8,757 nucleotides of DNA from an uncultured Lachnospiraceae bacterium (GCA_947175285.1 CAMWMM010000183.1:1-8757); one strand, 5' to 3'. Shown: positions 1 to 6,002, numbered from the stretch's first letter. Translations and numbers: made by a program. The notes: generated by a model not told the origin, from the letters alone.

Positions 1-301
1 AAGATTCTTCCATCTTTATTAAAAATTCATCATCGTTTTCATTATATTCACAAAATGATTTTTCTCGTTCTCCATATGAATATGCAAGTATTTTATTTAA
101 ACTTTCACATTTCTCCCAGAAAAAATCAATTCCAACCCCCAAATGAGAGCCTTTCGACCAATTACTTGAATCAAATACAACAAAAATTAGAAAATATCCG
201 TTGTCGTCTAACCAGGTTCTTGATGTCCCCTGTCTAAAGAGTCCATGAGGTGCTAATACCTTTTTTGCCGCCATATTTATAATTTTGTCATGTTGCCTCA
301 C
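1..301 (-). CDS. Partial hypothetical protein (DUF4304-like?), C-terminus outside window
   Basis: The minus strand is open from a GTG at 301 to the left edge: 100 codons with no stop. A GGGAGG ribosome binding site at 311-316 sits 9 bases before the GTG, which is why I chose this start over the in-frame ATG at 272-274. The visible part begins RQHDKIINMAAKKVLAPHGL and continues with RTWLDDNGYFLI, SNWSKGSHLGVGIDFFWEKC and a charged stretch rich in E, N and D. There is no signal peptide or membrane segment, so it is probably cytoplasmic. The pattern of an N-terminal helix, a GLFRQGTSRTW strand and a hydrophobic strand followed by LGVGIDFFW recalls DUF4304-type proteins of unknown function, but I cannot confirm this. 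It is divergent from the methyltransferase gene and has its own promoter. That this is a real gene is fairly sure; the family is a guess. Confidence 0.75.
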   Translation of the reverse strand, partial: MRQHDKIINMAAKKVLAPHGLFRQGTSRTWLDDNGYFLIFVVFDSSNWSKGSHLGVGIDFFWEKCESLNKILAYSYGEREKSFCEYNENDDEFLIKMEES

Positions 302-379
302 TTTATCGTTCCTCCCAAAATCGATTTGCATAACGCTAACCGCTAAGTTTGTGTAACTCTAGTCGCTGGATTTGAGTTT

Positions 380-408
380 ATTATATCAGTCCGTTTCAAA
401 TGAGACAA
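380..408 (-). promoter_or_regulatory. Sigma-A-type promoter of the left-edge gene
   Basis: Read on the minus strand, TTGTCT (403-408) and a perfect TATAAT (380-385) are separated by 17 bases. Transcription would start near 373 and give a leader of about 70 bases before the GTG at 301. The leader contains two closely spaced TTAGCG hexamers (334-346). The site lies back to back with the promoter of the methyltransferase gene. Confidence 0.6.
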
Positions 409-475
409 CCGCTGAGCCAAAGATATGTATTGATGAATTTGCAATGGAAAAGGAGAAAAAATAAATATCAAGGAC

Positions 476-504
476 TTTACACTTTTTTATTAAGATGTTA
501 AAAT
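476..504 (+). promoter_or_regulatory. Sigma-A-type promoter of the methyltransferase gene cluster
   Basis: TTTACA (476-481) and TAAAAT (499-504) are separated by exactly 17 bases, each one base from consensus. The start site would be near 511, leaving a short leader of about 20 bases that carries the AGGAGG ribosome binding site at 521-526. The rest of the 302-532 gap holds only this promoter, the opposing promoter and AT-rich sequence; I see no terminator or further gene in it. Confidence 0.7.
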
Positions 505-532
505 TATTTGTTTCAGATAGAGGAGGAATGTT

Positions 533-1330
533 ATGCCAATAATAAAAGGTTTGGAATGGACATTTGATACGGTCGCAGCTAAATATGAAAAACTTCGCCC
601 GGGATATCCGGATGACCTATATAGAACACTTTTTAATTATATTAACATTGACAGTTCATCTAATGTTGTTGAGGTTGGTATCGGGGGCGGACAGGCAACG
701 TTACCGGTTTTAGAAAAAGGATGTGCCTTAACAGCGGTTGAATATGGAGAGAATTTTTCAAAATTGTGTGAAAAAAAGTTTGAAGAGTATAAAAACTTTT
801 CTGTTATAACGGAGAAGTTTGAAAATGTCGCTTTTACTGATTCACAGTATGATTTGGTTTATTCTGCTTCTGCATTTCACTGGGTACCGGAGGATATCGG
901 ATATTCAAAAGTCTATGCTATGTTGAAAAGCGGGGGAGTTTTTGCACGCTTTGCCAACCATCCATATCGCGATAAGGGGAACCCTGTTCTTTCAGAAGAA
1001 ATTGAAAAACTATATTCTATATATTATTATCAATACCACTGCAAAGATATAAAATCTGAAAAAGAATATAGTGAAGAACAGGCGGTGCAGAGGGCTCAAA
1101 TTGCTGAAAAATATGGTTTTACAGATATCAGACATGCTATGTTTTACAGAACAAGAACATTTTCTGCTAAGGAGTATGTTGAATTATTGGGAACATATTC
1201 AGATCATATTGCTATTGAGGAAAAGATTAGGATGGAGTTTTTTTCTAAAATAGAGGAAACAATAAATAAACATGGCGGGTCGTTTACATTATATGATACC
1301 ATAGATTTACAGCTTGCAAGAAAGCCTTAA
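533..1330 (+). CDS. Class I SAM-dependent methyltransferase
   Basis: A cytoplasmic enzyme of 265 residues predicted to transfer a methyl group from S-adenosylmethionine to an unknown, probably small-molecule, substrate. It opens with FDTVAAKYEKLRPGYPDDLY (residues 11-30), typical of Methyltransf_11/25-like proteins. The glycine-rich SAM loop VVEVGIGGGQAT is at 45-56, the acidic ribose-binding position is in LTAVEYG (E70), and the motif IV-like segment is YDLVYSASAFHWVPE (106-120). The C-terminal half, with a TYSDHIAIEE segment (221-230) and DTIDLQLARK end, fits the full length of a clostridial subfamily that I recognise, so the gene seems intact. AGGAGG at 521-526, 6 bases before the ATG, fixes the start. 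It is first in a same-strand run with the NUDIX and acetyltransferase genes. Codons 39-44 carry one copy of an exact 19-base repeat. The substrate cannot be told from sequence. Confidence 0.9.
   Translation: MPIIKGLEWTFDTVAAKYEKLRPGYPDDLYRTLFNYINIDSSSNVVEVGIGGGQATLPVLEKGCALTAVEYGENFSKLCEKKFEEYKNFSVITEKFENVAFTDSQYDLVYSASAFHWVPEDIGYSKVYAMLKSGGVFARFANHPYRDKGNPVLSEEIEKLYSIYYYQYHCKDIKSEKEYSEEQAVQRAQIAEKYGFTDIRHAMFYRTRTFSAKEYVELLGTYSDHIAIEEKIRMEFFSKIEETINKHGGSFTLYDTIDLQLARKP
646..664 (+). repeat. 19-base exact direct repeat, copy 1
   Basis: CATTGACAGTTCATCTAAT lies inside the methyltransferase gene, just before the codons of the SAM-binding loop. An identical copy in the same orientation is at 2430-2448. 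Similarity stops abruptly on both sides (A versus G before, G versus A after). Confidence 0.85.
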
Positions 1331-1376
1331 AGTTATATTTTGCAACTTTCGGTTTGTATGATGGAAAATCAATATT

Positions 1377-1384
1377 GAGGGAGG
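1377..1384 (+). promoter_or_regulatory. Ribosome binding site that points to a TTG start
   Basis: GAGGGAGG lies 8 bases before a TTG at 1393-1395 and is in the right place for that codon only. The in-frame ATG 39 bases further upstream (1354) is preceded by CTTTCGGTTTGT, which has no purine-rich site. Confidence 0.75.
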
Positions 1385-1392
1385 AAACTACG

Positions 1393-1881
1393 TTGATAGT
1401 AAAGGACGATAGAGGGAATGAACTGCTGGAAATAATCAGTGTTGAAGAAGAAAAGGCAGATACAAAGTATGAACCTATAAATCATTGCCTTGCAGTCGTA
1501 AAAGTCGGCTCTGATTATTTGCTTGGTTGGAACAAGTATAGAAAGGATTGGGAAATCTTTGGAGGATGCAGGGAGAAAAATGAAACATTAACGGAATGTA
1601 TAAAACGTGAATGTAACGAAGAATTAGGACTGAAAAATGTAGATTTTTCATATATCGGATTGATGCACTATTATATGGCTCCCGGCTATTTTAATCCGGA
1701 ATGGCATTATGAATACGGAGGATTATATGGAATCAGTCTGCCTATTGAATATATGGAGAATATAAACAAGTATAGAACAGATAAAGAAGAAGTTGAAAAA
1801 TTAGCATTTTACAGCGATGTGAAGGGAAAAGAAAAAATAGCGCCGATTGATGAAAAATTGCTTGAATATTGGAATATATAA
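1393..1881 (+). CDS. NUDIX hydrolase, TTG start
   Basis: A cytoplasmic, Mg2+-dependent enzyme predicted to hydrolyse a nucleoside diphosphate linked to another group; the substrate is unknown. From TTG 1393 it has 162 residues. The NUDIX box is perfect: G58, E64, R72-E73, E76-E77, G79-L80 within GCREKNETLTECIKREC and NEELGL. Upstream lie INHCLAVVKVG and LLGWNKYRKDWEIFGG, the usual beta strands before the box. Downstream is an aromatic stretch MHYYMAPGYFNPEWHYEYGG (91-110) that probably shapes substrate choice. GAGGGAGG 8 bases before the TTG favours this start over ATG 1354 (175 residues), which has no ribosome binding site. It follows the methyltransferase by 62 bases and the acetyltransferase begins 11 bases after its stop, so it is probably cotranscribed with both. 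Family membership is certain; the start is likely. Confidence 0.9.
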   Translation: MIVKDDRGNELLEIISVEEEKADTKYEPINHCLAVVKVGSDYLLGWNKYRKDWEIFGGCREKNETLTECIKRECNEELGLKNVDFSYIGLMHYYMAPGYFNPEWHYEYGGLYGISLPIEYMENINKYRTDKEEVEKLAFYSDVKGKEKIAPIDEKLLEYWNI

Positions 1882-1886
1882 GGGGG
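1881..1886 (+). promoter_or_regulatory. Ribosome binding site of the acetyltransferase gene
   Basis: AGGGGG overlaps the last base of the NUDIX stop codon (1879-1881) and sits 6 bases before ATG 1893. It decides for this ATG against an in-frame TTG at 1869 inside the NUDIX gene, and suggests translational coupling of the two genes. Confidence 0.75.
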
Positions 1887-1892
1887 AAATTC

Positions 1893-2435
1893 ATGCAAAA
1901 CGAATATATACAAATTGTACCGGCGGCGGTATCGCTTACGGAACAAGTCGTGAACTATTACATAAGGAACAGACAGTTTTTGCAGGAGTTTGCACCAATA
2001 AGACCTGAAGAATTTTTCTCTTTCGACTACCAGGAGGAAGCATTGGCAAGAGAAGTTCTTGATTTCAAAACGGGCAAATCTTATCGCTTTTACATTAAAT
2101 TACTGGAGCAGCCTCAAAAAATTATTGGGGTAATAGCATTAAATAATGTTGTAATGGGGGGCTTTTGTTCTGCGTTTTTGAGTTATAAGTTAGATGAGAA
2201 TTATATTAACCAAGGTTATATGACAATGGCAATCTCCATGCTTGTACCGTATGCCTTTAATGAGTTACATTTACACCGCATAGAGGCAAACGTTATGCCA
2301 AGGAATAAAGCATCTTTAAGAGTGCTCGAGAAAAACAATTTTGAAAATGAGGGAGTCTCAAAATACTATTTAAATATCAATGGCATTTGGGAAGACCATA
2401 TCCACATGGTTAGGATAAATTATAGTATGCATTGA
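1893..2435 (+). CDS. GNAT-family N-acetyltransferase, RimJ/RimL-like
   Basis: A cytoplasmic enzyme of 180 residues predicted to move an acetyl group from acetyl-CoA to an amine, either a protein N-terminus or a small molecule. The family pattern is clear: an N-terminal PAAVSLTEQVVNYYIRNRQF helix, a central IIGVIALNNVV strand (77-87), the acetyl-CoA loop region LDENYINQGYMTMAISMLV (100-118), then FNELHLHRIEANVMPRNKAS (122-141) and LRVLEKNNFENEGV, which are hallmarks of RimJ-like acetyltransferases. The loop keeps the final QGYM but not a full RxxGxG/A motif. ATG 1893 is chosen because of AGGGGG at 1881-1886. It is third in the methyltransferase-NUDIX-acetyltransferase run. Its last sense codon and stop fall inside copy 2 of the 19-base repeat. 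It is called GNAT rather than ribosomal-protein acetyltransferase because this subfamily also contains resistance and detoxification enzymes. Confidence 0.88.
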   Translation: MQNEYIQIVPAAVSLTEQVVNYYIRNRQFLQEFAPIRPEEFFSFDYQEEALAREVLDFKTGKSYRFYIKLLEQPQKIIGVIALNNVVMGGFCSAFLSYKLDENYINQGYMTMAISMLVPYAFNELHLHRIEANVMPRNKASLRVLEKNNFENEGVSKYYLNINGIWEDHIHMVRINYSMH

Positions 2436-2448
2436 CAGTTCATCTAAT
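2430..2448 (+). repeat. 19-base exact direct repeat, copy 2
   Basis: Identical to 646-664 and in the same orientation. It begins with the last codon (CAT) and TGA stop of the acetyltransferase gene and extends 13 bases into the following gap. The two copies bracket about 1.8 kb that holds most of the methyltransferase gene and all of the NUDIX and acetyltransferase genes. Confidence 0.85.
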
Positions 2449-2471
2449 ATATGTGTGTAAAATAAAAAATT

Positions 2472-2500
2472 TTATGATATAGTTAAATAGTAGTTATAAG
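2472..2500 (+). promoter_or_regulatory. Possible weak promoter of the HD-domain gene remnant
   Basis: TTATGA (2472-2477) and TATAAG (2495-2500) are separated by 17 bases in a very AT-rich gap (2449-2511). The -10 is good and the -35 is poor. The start site would be near 2507, just before the AGGTGGAGG ribosome binding site. Read-through from the acetyltransferase gene is equally possible, since I see no terminator in the gap. Confidence 0.35.
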
Positions 2501-2527
2501 ATAAGATGAAAAGGTGGAGGATAAAAA

Positions 2528-3042
2528 ATGCTTAAACCCGTAGAAGCCGAAAAAGAACTATTATGGATTGTGATAAGGCATATGTCATGGGATTAATGCA
2601 CGATATTGGGCGCAGAGCCGGTATAAAAGGCATTTTACATATATTTGATGGTTATGATTATATGATGAGTATAGGACAGGAAGAAATCGCATCTATTTGC
2701 TTAACGCATTCTTTTCCTGTAAAAGATGTGGACACATTTTTTGGTAAGTACGATTGTTCTGCTGAACAGAAAAAATTCCTCCAGCAATTTTTACAAAATA
2801 AGCAGTACAATAATTATGATATTTTAATTCAATTATGCGATGCTATTTCATTGCCAAACGGAGCCTGCATTATGGAGAAACGTTTAGTGGATGTTGCATT
2901 AAGGCATGGTTTACCGGATTTTACAATAGAGAAATGGAAAGCTTTTATGAGTGCCAAAAAACATTTTGATGAATTATGTGGCTGCAATATTTACACATTT
3001 CTGCCTAATGTTTTAGAAAATTCTTCTGTAAACCTTATTTAG
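2528..3042 (+). pseudogene. HD-domain phosphohydrolase gene, broken by an internal deletion and frameshift
   Basis: AGGTGGAGG (2512-2520) lies 7 bases before ATG 2528, which encodes MLKPVEAEKEL, the normal N-terminus of a family of HD-domain proteins I recognise. That frame ends at a TAA at 2594-2596. The rest of the protein resumes at MDCDKAYVMGLMHDIGRR in another frame (open from ATG 2563 to TAG 3040-3042, 159 residues). Family members normally have about 30 residues between these parts, holding the first metal-binding histidine (a W-x-x-HS motif). Here that segment is missing, while the HD pair (H13-D14 counted from 2563) and a later LCDAISLP aspartate remain. The ATG at 2563 has no good ribosome binding site. 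A short expressed protein from 2563 cannot be excluded, but it would lack a full H...HD...D metal site. It follows the acetyltransferase by 92 bases and converges on the flavodoxin-domain gene, with 13 bases between them and no terminator visible. Confidence 0.75.
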
Positions 3043-3055
3043 ACAAAGATGCAGG

Positions 3056-3577
3056 CTATTCTTTCAAGCATTCCAGAATCGGCTCAATATATTTCTTGTC
3101 CGAAATATCATAGGACGAAGAAATCATTTTTATCATTTCTTGTTCTTCTTTGGTTTTATCTTTTTTGGCTTTTAGCGCTTTAATAAACATTTTCATCGCA
3201 AGTTTTGACGGAGCGGACATTTTTTCATAGTTAAATCCGCCCGGACAATAAAAGATACTGACTTTTTGCAATTCTGATTCATTAAAGTTTTTCTTAAGAG
3301 CCGGTTCGATTTCCGGGTTCTCTATCGGGCTTGCACCGACACAAAATGCAATCAGTTTCTTATCCGCCCATTTATCTATATTATTCTTAAACCAACTAAG
3401 CTTGCTGATGCCGCCTGCACATGCCCAGCCTCCGAAAATAATCGCTTCATATGCAGACAAATCTTTCTTTTTCGCATCTGGTAGTTCAAGGCAGTCAGCT
3501 CCTGCCGCTTCCGCTATCCACTCCGCATAACGCTTTGTAAATCCTGTTTGTGAATTGTAAATTACGATTGTTTTCAT
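3056..3577 (-). CDS. Flavodoxin-domain protein
   Basis: A cytoplasmic FMN-binding protein of 173 residues, predicted to carry electrons or to act as a small flavin-dependent oxidoreductase; the partner is unknown. The N-terminus MKTIVIYNSQTGFTKRYA is a flavodoxin beta strand followed by the FMN phosphate loop (S9-Q10-T11-G12-F13-T14). The loops that usually flank the isoalloxazine ring are IIFGGWACAGG (46-56) and AFCVGASP (77-84). The C-terminal part (YCPGGFNYEKMS, then a lysine-rich helix and SSSYDISDKKYI) matches a clostridial subfamily near Flavodoxin_5, whose best-known member is the protoporphyrinogen oxidase HemG, but nothing here shows a haem role. AGGAG (3588-3592) lies 10 bases before the ATG. 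It is transcribed from its own consensus promoter, so its expression is probably independent of the glycosidase operon upstream. Confidence 0.88.
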   Translation of the reverse strand: MKTIVIYNSQTGFTKRYAEWIAEAAGADCLELPDAKKKDLSAYEAIIFGGWACAGGISKLSWFKNNIDKWADKKLIAFCVGASPIENPEIEPALKKNFNESELQKVSIFYCPGGFNYEKMSAPSKLAMKMFIKALKAKKDKTKEEQEMIKMISSSYDISDKKYIEPILECLKE

Positions 3578-3607
3578 CGGCTTAAATCTCCTGATTTTGA
3601 TTGCCTG

Positions 3608-3636
3608 ATTATAGCAACAAGTTACCTATGTGTCAA
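3608..3636 (-). promoter_or_regulatory. Perfect-consensus sigma-A promoter of the flavodoxin-domain gene
   Basis: On the minus strand TTGACA (3631-3636) and TATAAT (3608-3613) are both exact and separated by the ideal 17 bases. Transcription would start near 3601, giving a leader of about 24 bases with the AGGAG site. Such a promoter predicts strong, largely unregulated expression. Confidence 0.85.
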
Positions 3637-3652
3637 TATGAATAACTGGAAT

Positions 3653-4180
3653 TTATTCTTCCTCATATTTTTTCATATCTTCCAGTTGATCATGTAAGAC
3701 GCCGTCAATGTTTAATCCGGGGTTGTATTTTGCCAGTTCTTCCAGAAAATCCCTGTCCATAAATCCGTCCCAGCCTTCAACTTCATAAGGAAAAGGCGGA
3801 TTTACTTCATAAGCTACATCAAAGCCTTTCAGTCTTTGTATAACCCCTTCAATAAATTCGGCATTATTGGTAATAGATATATTTTCTTTTGCCAATTGCT
3901 GTTGTGTCAAATTACAACCATAGCACATAGTAAGAATTTGATGTTTTGCTCTTTTACTGGCATCCCGCAGAGAAAAAGTAAGTTTATAACGTGTTTTGTC
4001 CAAACTTAACTTGCTGTAACTCGTTACAATAACCCATTTCTGACATTGTTCGCAAAACATTCCATCTGTAATTTGATTATATTTACCGTCCTCTTGTTTA
4101 TGAATAGTTTTACCTCCGCATGTGGGACAAGTGCTGTAGTCTTTGATTGGATTATGAAAAAGTTTGTCGAATAATTTCAT
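3653..4180 (-). CDS. Zinc-ribbon-like protein of unknown function
   Basis: A soluble protein of 175 residues that I do not recognise. CPTC (C18, C21) and CEQC (C43, C46) form a classic pair of metal-binding knuckles, so the first ~55 residues are probably a zinc ribbon. A third CxxC (C86, C89 in TMCYGCNLT) might bind metal or form a disulphide. The middle (LRDASKRAKHQILTMC, NAEFIEGVIQRL) looks alpha/beta, followed by NPPFPYEVEGWDGFMDRDFL and an acidic C-terminal helix. The start is ATG 4178-4180, with GAGGAGG at 4187-4193. The longer GTG start at 4196-4198 would put the ribosome binding site inside the gene and is rejected. It begins 20 bases after the glycosidase stop, so the two are very probably one operon, with no promoter visible between them. 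No signal peptide or membrane segment is present. Function unknown. Confidence 0.8.
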   Translation of the reverse strand: MKLFDKLFHNPIKDYSTCPTCGGKTIHKQEDGKYNQITDGMFCEQCQKWVIVTSYSKLSLDKTRYKLTFSLRDASKRAKHQILTMCYGCNLTQQQLAKENISITNNAEFIEGVIQRLKGFDVAYEVNPPFPYEVEGWDGFMDRDFLEELAKYNPGLNIDGVLHDQLEDMKKYEEE

Positions 4181-4186
4181 ACTGTA

Positions 4187-4193
4187 CCTCCTC
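4187..4193 (-). promoter_or_regulatory. Ribosome binding site deciding the start of the zinc-ribbon gene
   Basis: GAGGAGG on the minus strand sits 6 bases before ATG 4178-4180. A possible GTG six codons upstream would translate through this site and has no ribosome binding site of its own. Confidence 0.8.
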
Positions 4194-4200
4194 GTCACTG

Positions 4201-5859
4201 TTATGGACGCATCGTCGGAAAAAGTTCTTTTATCATATCAAAGGCTTCCTTAGGTCTTCTATATTCATCAACAACTCCTTTGTTATTATGGCATCTTGCC
4301 CTGCTTGAGAACCATTCTTCTTCCGTTACCTTACAGTCGGCAAACTGCCAGATAAATGCGCCGGTAAGCCTTTTATCTTCGCGGTATACTTTAATATTCT
4401 CCCGAATGATATCAGCCTGTCTTTCCTCGCTCCATTTACAGTGCCCTCTGTCTCTGTAACCATAAATGGCAGCAGCGCCAAATTCGCTGACAATGACCGG
4501 TTTTCCCTCACCGCCTTCGCGCGCAATCCAATCCATTTCCTGCTCGTGGCGTTCTTTTACAGGTACATCCTGATACCAACCGGAATACATATTAAAGGAC
4601 ACAATATCAGGCAGATCCAGACAGATATCCTGAAAATGCCTGCATGTCGCGGAAGTGGTAGGGCGGGAAGTATCCAGATTACGAATCTGCTCATATTGAG
4701 CTTGATATTTTTTCCTGCCTTCTTCTAATGCACTTTCACATTCGTTTAAAATTCCCCATATCACAATAGACGGATGATTATAATGCTGTGTAATCATTTC
4801 GTCAATGCAGTCTCTGCATTGTTTATCAAAACTCGGGTTGCACATCTGCTCTAAGCTTAATCCCCTTGCATGGTTTTCTTCCCACACCAGCATTCCGCGT
4901 TCATCACATAAATCCAGAAACCTTTCGTCATTGGGATAGTGGCAGGTTCTTACAGCGTTTGCGCCTGCTTCCTGCATCAAATCCATATCCTGTACCATAA
5001 GCTGTAAAGGAATCGCACTTCCGATGGTTCCGTAATCTTCATGACGGTTAAAGCCTTTTAGGAATACCGGTTTACCATTCAGGCAAAGCCGATGTTCGGA
5101 TATGCTTATCTCCCGGAAGCCAACTCGCTCGATAGTATCATCTACAACTTTTCCGTCTGCCAGAAGTTCTGCGTTCAGAAGATAGAGTATGGGGGATTCC
5201 GTATTCCACGCTTTGGCATTTCCGCATTTGATATTTAATGTTGTTTTTGCAGTATCCTGAGATGGTATCAGGACTTGCGTTGTTATCTGTTCCCCGGCTA
5301 AGGAAATTTTTACTTCTGCAGATAGTTCTCTGTTGCTTAGATTTTCAATCTCGGCGTCTATTTTACCGTTCCAGATTCCTTCTGCCTGATAAGGCGTAAA
5401 ATGCACATTTTTGATATAGACGTCTCCAATCTGTTCTAAGACAACGGGGCGTATAATCCCGCCGTAAGTATAATAGTCATTGGGGACGTGCAGCGCAGAA
5501 GCTTCACTGAAAGAATTGTCTACACAGACTTTTATCTCATGTTCCCCCGGCTCAACATTTTTCACAATTCCGGAAAAGCCGGTGTAGGCATTGTAATGGT
5601 GCATCAGAAAAATATCGTCAAAATAGACATCTGCCGTATGGCTGACTCCTTTAAAAGTAAGGCGGATATTCGTTTTTTTCTTAATATGAATTTTCTTATA
5701 AAAAGTTCCCGTTCCGCGATAGGTTAAAAGTTCCGGATGCTGTTCTATACATCCGGGGACAGGGAGCGTATACTGCGCACCGTCTTCCCGGACATAGTTC
5801 CACATTCCGTCAAGTTCTTTCTGTTCCCTGATGTAGTGTTGTTCAAATAAACGAATCAT
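4201..5859 (-). CDS. Glycoside hydrolase family 2, beta-glucuronidase-like
   Basis: A predicted cytoplasmic exo-acting, retaining glycosidase that releases a sugar, most likely glucuronic acid, from conjugates. The 552 residues show the family order: a jelly-roll sugar-binding domain (about 1-145, with YRGTGTFYKK and the YYTYGGIIRPV segment), an immunoglobulin-like domain (about 146-250), then a TIM barrel from VGFREISI. Catalytic residues are in place: acid/base E373 in WGILNE and nucleophile E459 in VIVSEFG. FNRHEDYG (270-277), RTCHYPND (304-311) and FIWQFAD (502-508) are typical of the family. N525-N-K527 in CHNNKGVVDEYRRPKEAF matches the NxK motif that reads the glucuronate carboxylate in beta-glucuronidases. 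The stretch after WEENHARG is short, so the long active-site loop of the E. coli enzyme is absent. No signal peptide. AGGAAAGG at 5869-5876 supports the ATG. It is close to, but shorter than, E. coli UidA (603); a galacturonidase or galactosidase remains possible. Confidence 0.88.
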   Translation of the reverse strand: MIRLFEQHYIREQKELDGMWNYVREDGAQYTLPVPGCIEQHPELLTYRGTGTFYKKIHIKKKTNIRLTFKGVSHTADVYFDDIFLMHHYNAYTGFSGIVKNVEPGEHEIKVCVDNSFSEASALHVPNDYYTYGGIIRPVVLEQIGDVYIKNVHFTPYQAEGIWNGKIDAEIENLSNRELSAEVKISLAGEQITTQVLIPSQDTAKTTLNIKCGNAKAWNTESPILYLLNAELLADGKVVDDTIERVGFREISISEHRLCLNGKPVFLKGFNRHEDYGTIGSAIPLQLMVQDMDLMQEAGANAVRTCHYPNDERFLDLCDERGMLVWEENHARGLSLEQMCNPSFDKQCRDCIDEMITQHYNHPSIVIWGILNECESALEEGRKKYQAQYEQIRNLDTSRPTTSATCRHFQDICLDLPDIVSFNMYSGWYQDVPVKERHEQEMDWIAREGGEGKPVIVSEFGAAAIYGYRDRGHCKWSEERQADIIRENIKVYREDKRLTGAFIWQFADCKVTEEEWFSSRARCHNNKGVVDEYRRPKEAFDMIKELFPTMRP

Positions 5860-5897
5860 TTTTGCCCGCCTTTCCTGTTTTTAAAATACTTACTATG

Positions 5898-5929
5898 ATT
5901 ATACTAAAAAATATCTATTTGCACACGAA
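5898..5929 (-). promoter_or_regulatory. Likely glycosidase promoter, good -10 but poor -35
   Basis: A perfect TATAAT (5898-5903, minus strand) lies about 40 bases before the glycosidase start. No good -35 follows at 17 bases (GTGTGC, 5921-5926), and TTCGTG (5924-5929) is 20 bases away. A weak -35 is what one expects of an activator- or inducer-controlled sugar gene, but this is inference. An AAATA-TC-TATTT inverted repeat (5909-5920) lies in the spacer and could be an operator. Confidence 0.5.
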
Positions 5930-5934
5930 CTTTC

Positions 5935-5964
5935 TTTACATAGCCGCATGAAAAAGGTTACAAT
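5935..5964 (+). promoter_or_regulatory. Promoter of the small protein / J-domain / NUDIX operon
   Basis: TTTACA (5935-5940) and TACAAT (5959-5964) are separated by 18 bases. Transcription would start near 5971 and produce a leader of about 72 bases. It is divergent from, and nearly touches, the glycosidase promoter. Confidence 0.6.
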
Positions 5965-5985
5965 AGGAAAGTAAAGGTTGGTGCC

Positions 5986-6002
5986 AAAGCGCTTTTAGCG
6001 CT
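5986..6002. promoter_or_regulatory. CRE-like palindrome and overlapping hairpin in the leader
   Basis: AAAGCGCTTT (5986-5995) is a perfect palindrome and equals the core of the optimal CcpA site TGAAAGCGCTTTCA; the 14-base window 5984-5997 matches that sequence at 11 positions, failing mainly in the outer TG. It may therefore be a catabolite-control or other LacI-family operator, placed just downstream of the plus-strand start site (a roadblock position) and upstream of the glycosidase promoter. The same bases can form an RNA hairpin with stem AGCGC (5988-5992), loop TTTTA and stem GCGCT (5998-6002). Which role applies cannot be decided from sequence. Confidence 0.4.

Noticed and set aside
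55..237. Plus-strand open frame of 60 codons
   Set aside because: It is the antisense shadow of the partial minus-strand gene (1-301), which has a promoter and ribosome binding site; this frame has neither.
329..366. Possible integron attC-like site (GCATAACGCTAAC region)
   Set aside because: No matching GTTRRRY core with an imperfect inverted repeat partner could be found, and there is no integrase; the bases lie in the leader of the left-edge gene.
533..3042. Defence or toxin-antitoxin island
   Set aside because: Methyltransferase, NUDIX, acetyltransferase and HD proteins can occur in such islands, but no nuclease, toxin, NTPase or effector is present and the families look metabolic.
3640..3658. 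GAATAA...TTATTC inverted repeat as a terminator for the zinc-ribbon gene
   Set aside because: The stem is only 6 AT-rich pairs with no GC content to speak of and no following T-run, and it overlaps the stop codon; too weak to call.
4441..4728. Plus-strand open frame of 95 codons opposite the glycosidase gene
   Set aside because: It lies wholly within the catalytic domain of a well-conserved gene and has no ribosome binding site; it is a shadow.
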